Shown here: positions 60,200 through 64,000 of the stretch, piece after piece
Position numbering within the stretch: the stretch's first letter is position 1
How the letters are laid out: each line of letters starts with the position of its first letter
Assembly: GCA_017471465.1 (NCBI GenBank)
Contig: JAFUTI010000020.1
Span: 62,001-126,000 of the forward strand
Length of the DNA stretch: 64,000 nt
Direction: 5' to 3'
Source of the DNA: Prevotella sp.
Lineage (GTDB): Bacteria; Bacteroidota; Bacteroidia; Bacteroidales; Bacteroidaceae
Notes under the pieces: generated by a model
Database searches by the model: none
Told to the model about the DNA's origin: nothing
What the model saw: the letters and a program-made list of their open reading frames with translations, nothing else
Translations under genes and position numbers: made by a program

Positions 60200-61353
60200 C
60201 AAAGGAGTTTCTTAATTTCAGATTCCAAGTCGGTCATCTGAGCAGCACGCTTCACCAGGTTATTGCTTCTGTCGATAATGAAGTAGTCGGGCACGGCTTG
60301 TATGTTATACATGATCAGACGAGACGAGCGGACACCATCGCCATCACGGACACTGATCCAAGGTAGTGCGGCTGTCTGCTGCTTCCAGAAATGTGCGTCA
60401 CTGTCGAGAGACACCTGGAAGATTTCCAACCCCTCGCTGTGATATTTGTTATAGAGCTCTCGCATCATGAGAATGCGTGCTGGTGACTCGTCCATAGCAA
60501 AGAGATGGAAGTCTAACAGCACAACCTTTCCTTTTAGCTCACTCAAACGACGTGTCTTGCCGTGATTGTCATCCAGTGCAATATCAATGATGCCTGCCTC
60601 GACCACCTTGCTACTGTCTACCTCGCGGGGCTGGTTGCGGGCTTCGATGATGCGCACGTTCTTCATACCCTCGATGGCAATGTTATGAAGGTTCTCACCA
60701 CGAAGTGCACCTGGATGGAATGTGTCCCAACTTGTAGCCACAGCAGCAAACACCTTTACATCATCGGCGTTCGACTTGGGGTCGAAGATGAGCCACGGGC
60801 CGATGGTCTGAAACAGGGCGAAGTAGGAATAGGCGGCATAGGGGGCAGTAAAGATGTAGTGGGTTTTCACGTCCTCCTTGTAGCTATGCAGCATCCTGCC
60901 AAGTGAGTCGCGTAGCTCGTCAGGACTTATACTGCCGTTCTGCTCTAAGGCAATAGCCTGCGCTTGAAGGGTTATCTGCTTCATAGCCAGCTCCTTAATC
61001 TTCTGGTTGGTTTCAGATCCGGCTACTTCATACTGTGTGGCCATCTGCGGATACTGGGCCTTGATTGTTACTGTCTCGGTGGAATCAATGGCTACATTGA
61101 TAATTTGGTCGCTGATACGCAGACGGTAAAATTCTGGAGCATCGGGAGCTTCGCCGCTGAAATCAAAACGACCGTCGGCATCGAGCGTTACGTGTCCTAT
61201 CTCCTCAATTCCGTTCAGACCGACGTTCTCGAAATAGAGCACCGAGTCATTGGCACCTGTAATCTGTCCTGTCACTTGAAACTTCTCTGCACCACATGAG
61301 GCCAGCGCCATAATGATGACGCCTACTAAACATATTCTGATTGCTGTTTTCAT
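60199..61353 (-). CDS. TlpA-like thioredoxin-fold lipoprotein with DUF4369 domain, lacking the CxxC motif
   Basis: The start MKTAIRICLVGVIIMALASC (ATG at 61353) gives a lipoprotein signal with Cys20; the upstream extension in frame is rejected because a -7 box (TACCTTTG, 61383-61376) lies within it. The 384-residue protein has an N-terminal DUF4369 domain (VTGQITGANDSVLYFENVGL). A helical middle is followed by a thioredoxin-like C-terminal domain (about 265-384, GKTRRLSELKGKVVLLDFHLF ... GLEIFQVSLDSDAHFWK ... VPDYFIIDR). Where TlpA proteins have WCxPC, this has FHLFAMDESPAR with no cysteine, so it cannot be a dithiol oxidoreductase. It is probably a redox-inactive paralogue. Confidence 0.85.
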   Translation of the reverse strand: MKTAIRICLVGVIIMALASCGAEKFQVTGQITGANDSVLYFENVGLNGIEEIGHVTLDADGRFDFSGEAPDAPEFYRLRISDQIINVAIDSTETVTIKAQYPQMATQYEVAGSETNQKIKELAMKQITLQAQAIALEQNGSISPDELRDSLGRMLHSYKEDVKTHYIFTAPYAAYSYFALFQTIGPWLIFDPKSNADDVKVFAAVATSWDTFHPGALRGENLHNIAIEGMKNVRIIEARNQPREVDSSKVVEAGIIDIALDDNHGKTRRLSELKGKVVLLDFHLFAMDESPARILMMRELYNKYHSEGLEIFQVSLDSDAHFWKQQTAALPWISVRDGDGVRSSRLIMYNIQAVPDYFIIDRSNNLVKRAAQMTDLESEIKKLL

Positions 61354-61446
61354 TCGTTCTTTGTCTTTTTGCCTGCAAAGGTAGCACAAAATTCATAAAA
61401 AACGAAAAATATTCGCCGTTTATTCGTTTATTCATGTAAGATTGTG

Positions 61447-61454
61447 TACCTTTG
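61447..61454 (+). promoter_or_regulatory. -7 box of pnp
   Basis: TACCTTTG at 61447-61454 lies 55 bp before the pnp ATG; the -33 element is degenerate. It leaves a leader of about 50 nt containing AGCGCTGTTGCGC, a short inverted repeat. Confidence 0.6.
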
Positions 61455-61509
61455 CACAGTTTTAGCGCTGTTGCGCATATTTTTTTATTTACAGATGTTT
61501 TAAATTAAG

Positions 61510-63867
61510 ATGAACGTAATTACAAAAACCCTTCAACTGGCTGATGGAAGGACCATCACCATTGAAACCGGGAAAGTGGCAAAACAGACCGACGGCAGCG
61601 TCATGCTACGCATGAACAATACCGTATTGCTCGCCACTGTTTGTGCCGCAAAAGATGCAGTTCCCGGAACAGATTTCATGCCTTTGCAGGTAGACTATCG
61701 TGAACAATACGCCGCCGCAGGCCGTTTTCCCGGCGGATTCACCAAGCGCGAAGGCAAAGCCTCAGACAACGAAATCCTGACCTCGCGACTCGTGGACCGC
61801 GTTCTTCGTCCACTCTTCCCCAGTAACTATCACGCAGAAGTATTTGTCAACGTCATGCTGTTCTCGGCTGACGGTGTTGATCAACCCGATGCTCTAGCTG
61901 GCTTTGCCGCCTCGGCAGCTTTGGCTTGCTCAGATATTCCTTTCGAGTGCCCCATTTCAGAGGTTCGCGTGGCTCGTATCAATGGCGAGTACGTCATCAA
62001 CCCCACCTTCGCCCAGATGAAGGAAGCCGACATGGACATCATGGTTGGTGCTTCAGCTGAGAATATCATGATGGTGGAAGGCGAGATGAAGGAAGTCTCT
62101 GAGCAGGATCTGCTCGGTGCTCTTAAGGCCGCCATGGATGCTATCAAGCCCATGTGCGAATTGCAGGCCGAACTGAGCAAGGAGCTCGGCAAGGACGTGA
62201 AGCGAGAGTACGACCATGAGGTGAACGACGAGGAGTTGCGTACTCAAATGAACAATGAGCTCTATCAGCCGGCATACGACGTGACGAAGCAGGCTCTGGA
62301 GAAGCAGCAGCGCGCTGAGGCTTTCGAGAAGATTCTCACTGACTTCAAGGAACAGTATGCTGCCGCCCACGCCGACCTCACTGAGGACGAGCTGGATGAG
62401 AAATATGCTATGATGGACCGTTACTACCACGACGTGGAGCGCGACGCCATGCGCCGTTGTATCCTCGACGAGGGTATCCGTCTAGACGGTCGTAAGACCA
62501 CCGATATCCGTCCTATCTGGTGCGAGGTGTCACCACTGCCCATGCCTCACGGAAGTTCTATCTTCACACGTGGTGAGACGCAGTCACTGACCACTGTCAC
62601 CCTCGGTACGAAACTTGACGAGAAGCTCGTCGATGACGTGCTTGACAAGAGCTATATGAAGTTCTTGCTTCACTATAACTTCCCTCCGTTCTGTACAGGC
62701 GAGGCCAAGGCTCAGCGCGGCGTAGGCCGTCGTGAGATTGGTCACGGTCATCTGGCATGGCGCGGTCTGAAGGGGCAGATTCCTGAGGACTTCCCTTATA
62801 CCGTTCGCGTTGTGTCTCAGATTCTCGAGTCTAACGGCTCTTCGTCAATGGCCACCGTTTGCGCCGGCACGCTGGCTCTGATGGATGCTGGCGTCCCCAT
62901 GAAGAAGCCTGTCAGCGGCATTGCCATGGGTCTCATCAAGAACCCCGGAGAAGATAAATATGCTGTACTCAGCGATATCCTCGGCGACGAGGACCACTTG
63001 GGAGATATGGACTTCAAGACCACCGGTACCCGTGACGGTCTGACAGCCACCCAGATGGATATCAAATGTGACGGTCTTTCGTTCGACATTCTGGAGAAGG
63101 CCCTGATGCAGGCTAAGGCCGGTCGTGAGCATATTTTGAAGTGCATCACCGATACCATCGCCGAGCCGCGTGCCGAGCTGAAGCCGCAGGTTCCCCGTAT
63201 CGAAGCCTTCGATATTCCCAAGGAGTTCATTGGTGCTGTCATTGGCCCGGGCGGAAAGATTATCCAGCAGATGCAGGAAGATACCGGTGCTACTATCACT
63301 ATCGACGAGATCGACGGTGTGGGCAAGGTACAGGTCAGCGCTCCCGACAAGGCCAGCATCGACGCTGCCATCGCTAAGATCAAGGCTATCGTTGCTATAC
63401 CCGAGGTGGGTGAGATTTACGACGGTGTCGTTCGCAGCATCATGCCATACGGCTGTTTCGTCGAGATTATGCCAGGTAAGGACGGACTGCTCCACATCTC
63501 TGAGATCGACTGGAAACGTCTCGAGACAGTTGAGGAGGCTGGCATCAAGGAGGGTGACCACATCCAGGTGAAACTCCTCGAGATCGACCCGAAGACTGGT
63601 AAGTACAAGCTGTCACATCGCGTGCTCATCGAGAAGCCTGCCGACTACGTCGAGCGTCCTGCCCGCCGTGAGCGTGGCGACCGTCCCGAGCGTGGCGACC
63701 GCCGTGACCGTGGTGAACGTCGTGACCGTGGACCACGTCCTGAACGCCGTGACCGTGGTGATCGTCGTCCTCGTCCGGAACAGGAGCAGGGTGACCAGTA
63801 TCAGGCACCTGCCGAAAAGCAGGAACCGAAGGACTTCAGTGATGCTCTCGACCACATTGACTTCTAA
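61510..63867 (+). CDS. pnp: Polyribonucleotide nucleotidyltransferase (PNPase)
   Basis: The 785-residue phosphorolytic 3'-5' exoribonuclease has a first RNase PH domain (about 10-140), an alpha-helical linker and a second RNase PH domain (about 330-530). A KH domain has its GxxG near residue 579 ([20 protein letters not shown]). An S1 domain starts near 633 ([34 protein letters not shown]). The last 85 residues are rich in Arg, Asp and Gly ([17 protein letters not shown]), a disordered RNA-binding tail common in Bacteroidetes. It is monocistronic, with its own promoter and terminator. Confidence 0.97.
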   Translation: MNVITKTLQLADGRTITIETGKVAKQTDGSVMLRMNNTVLLATVCAAKDAVPGTDFMPLQVDYREQYAAAGRFPGGFTKREGKASDNEILTSRLVDRVLRPLFPSNYHAEVFVNVMLFSADGVDQPDALAGFAASAALACSDIPFECPISEVRVARINGEYVINPTFAQMKEADMDIMVGASAENIMMVEGEMKEVSEQDLLGALKAAMDAIKPMCELQAELSKELGKDVKREYDHEVNDEELRTQMNNELYQPAYDVTKQALEKQQRAEAFEKILTDFKEQYAAAHADLTEDELDEKYAMMDRYYHDVERDAMRRCILDEGIRLDGRKTTDIRPIWCEVSPLPMPHGSSIFTRGETQSLTTVTLGTKLDEKLVDDVLDKSYMKFLLHYNFPPFCTGEAKAQRGVGRREIGHGHLAWRGLKGQIPEDFPYTVRVVSQILESNGSSSMATVCAGTLALMDAGVPMKKPVSGIAMGLIKNPGEDKYAVLSDILGDEDHLGDMDFKTTGTRDGLTATQMDIKCDGLSFDILEKALMQAKAGREHILKCITDTIAEPRAELKPQVPRIEAFDIPKEFIGAVIGPGGKIIQQMQEDTGATITIDEIDGVGKVQVSAPDKASIDAAIAKIKAIVAIPEVGEIYDGVVRSIMPYGCFVEIMPGKDGLLHISEIDWKRLETVEEAGIKEGDHIQVKLLEIDPKTGKYKLSHRVLIEKPADYVERPARRERGDRPERGDRRDRGERRDRGPRPERRDRGDRRPRPEQEQGDQYQAPAEKQEPKDFSDALDHIDF

Positions 63868-63886
63868 ATAGTCATTATGAATAAGG

Positions 63887-63924
63887 AAAAATCCCGCGGA
63901 TTCCTCAGAATCTGCGGGATTTTT
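63887..63924 (+). terminator. pnp terminator
   Basis: AAAAATCCCGCGGATTC / GAATCTGCGGGATTTTT forms a long hairpin with a CTCA loop and one G-U pair, ending in T5. Confidence 0.9.
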
Positions 63925-63953
63925 GTAAAAATCGAAAAAAAATCAAAGAAAAA

Positions 63954-63985
63954 TTTGGCAGATTCAAAAAAACACAGTATCTTTG
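63954..63985 (+). promoter_or_regulatory. Strong promoter for a gene beyond the window
   Basis: TTTG (63954-63957), 20 nt and TATCTTTG (63978-63985), preceded by an A-rich upstream stretch, match the Bacteroidetes consensus. Transcription would start near 63992 and leave the window. Confidence 0.8.
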
Positions 63986-64000
63986 CACCCGCTTAACAGA

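Overview
The window is a chromosomal segment of a Bacteroidales bacterium, most likely a Prevotella-like species. Three lines of evidence point there. Promoters follow the Bacteroidetes pattern TTTG-N19/20-TAnnTTTG (clear at 5483-5514, 8918-8949, 10288-10318, 22033-22064, 26119-26150, 45616-45647 and 63954-63985). Large secreted proteins end in a short 'YNLRGQ...GxYIKNGKKxVxK' tail like a type IX secretion sorting domain. Several genes belong to families typical of Bacteroidetes (DUF4271, DUF2795, DUF4369, DUF4878-like). No rRNA, tRNA, CRISPR array or prophage was recognised.

Layout. 1-5.5 kb (minus): M16 peptidase, metK, DUF4271 membrane protein and a partial hemD. 5.6-8.0 kb (plus): an OmpA-type protein and a lipoprotein. 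8.0-8.9 kb (minus): xerD. 8.9-10.35 kb: an accessory pocket with minisatellites, a 50-residue peptide gene and the remnant of a secreted protein. 10.35-13.07 kb (plus): aroQ, an O-methyltransferase, a hemolysin III-YiiX fusion and a small lipoprotein. 13.07-22.05 kb (minus): the core operon rimP-nusA-[four-helix-bundle gene]-infB-sufB-sufC-sufD, which combines translation/transcription factors with Fe-S cluster assembly. 22.07-26.1 kb (minus): S41 protease, DUF3857-like protein, DUF2795 protein, corrinoid adenosyltransferase and a methyltransferase-like protein. 26.2-45.5 kb (plus): three giant secreted mosaic paralogues (1776, 2406 and 1994 residues). 45.6-57.05 kb (plus): arginine and proline genes argR-GNAT-argG-[DUF559]-argC-[lipoprotein]-argD-proC-XRE/cupin-acyl-CoA ligase-proB-proA. 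57.1-59.7 kb: a Cys/His-rich small protein and a His-rich TonB receptor, probably for metal uptake. 59.7-61.35 kb (minus): NUDIX hydrolase and a TlpA-like lipoprotein. 61.5-63.9 kb: pnp.

The most interesting signal is a set of small mobile-looking elements inside housekeeping operons. (1) A DUF559 endonuclease-like gene sits between argG and argC, bounded by 31-32 bp GC-rich inverted repeats that each contain a hairpin (GACCCCC...GGGGGTC ends). Compact copies made only of the two inverted halves lie in frame inside sufB and argC, where both encode the same 11-residue peptide. A half copy lies inside sufD. This resembles a REP/RAYT or Rickettsia-palindromic-element arrangement with a nuclease-fold gene as its partner. 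(2) A four-helix-bundle (S23/IVS-type) gene sits between nusA and infB, bounded by 36-43 bp AT-rich inverted repeats. A solo copy lies between sufC and sufD. (3) Other intercistronic spacers begin at or next to the upstream stop codon with short-period repeats (8-bp CGTTATGA type, GAGTTAAGAGTTA type). Together these suggest a selfish spacer ecosystem that uses stop codons and tolerant protein loops as landing sites.
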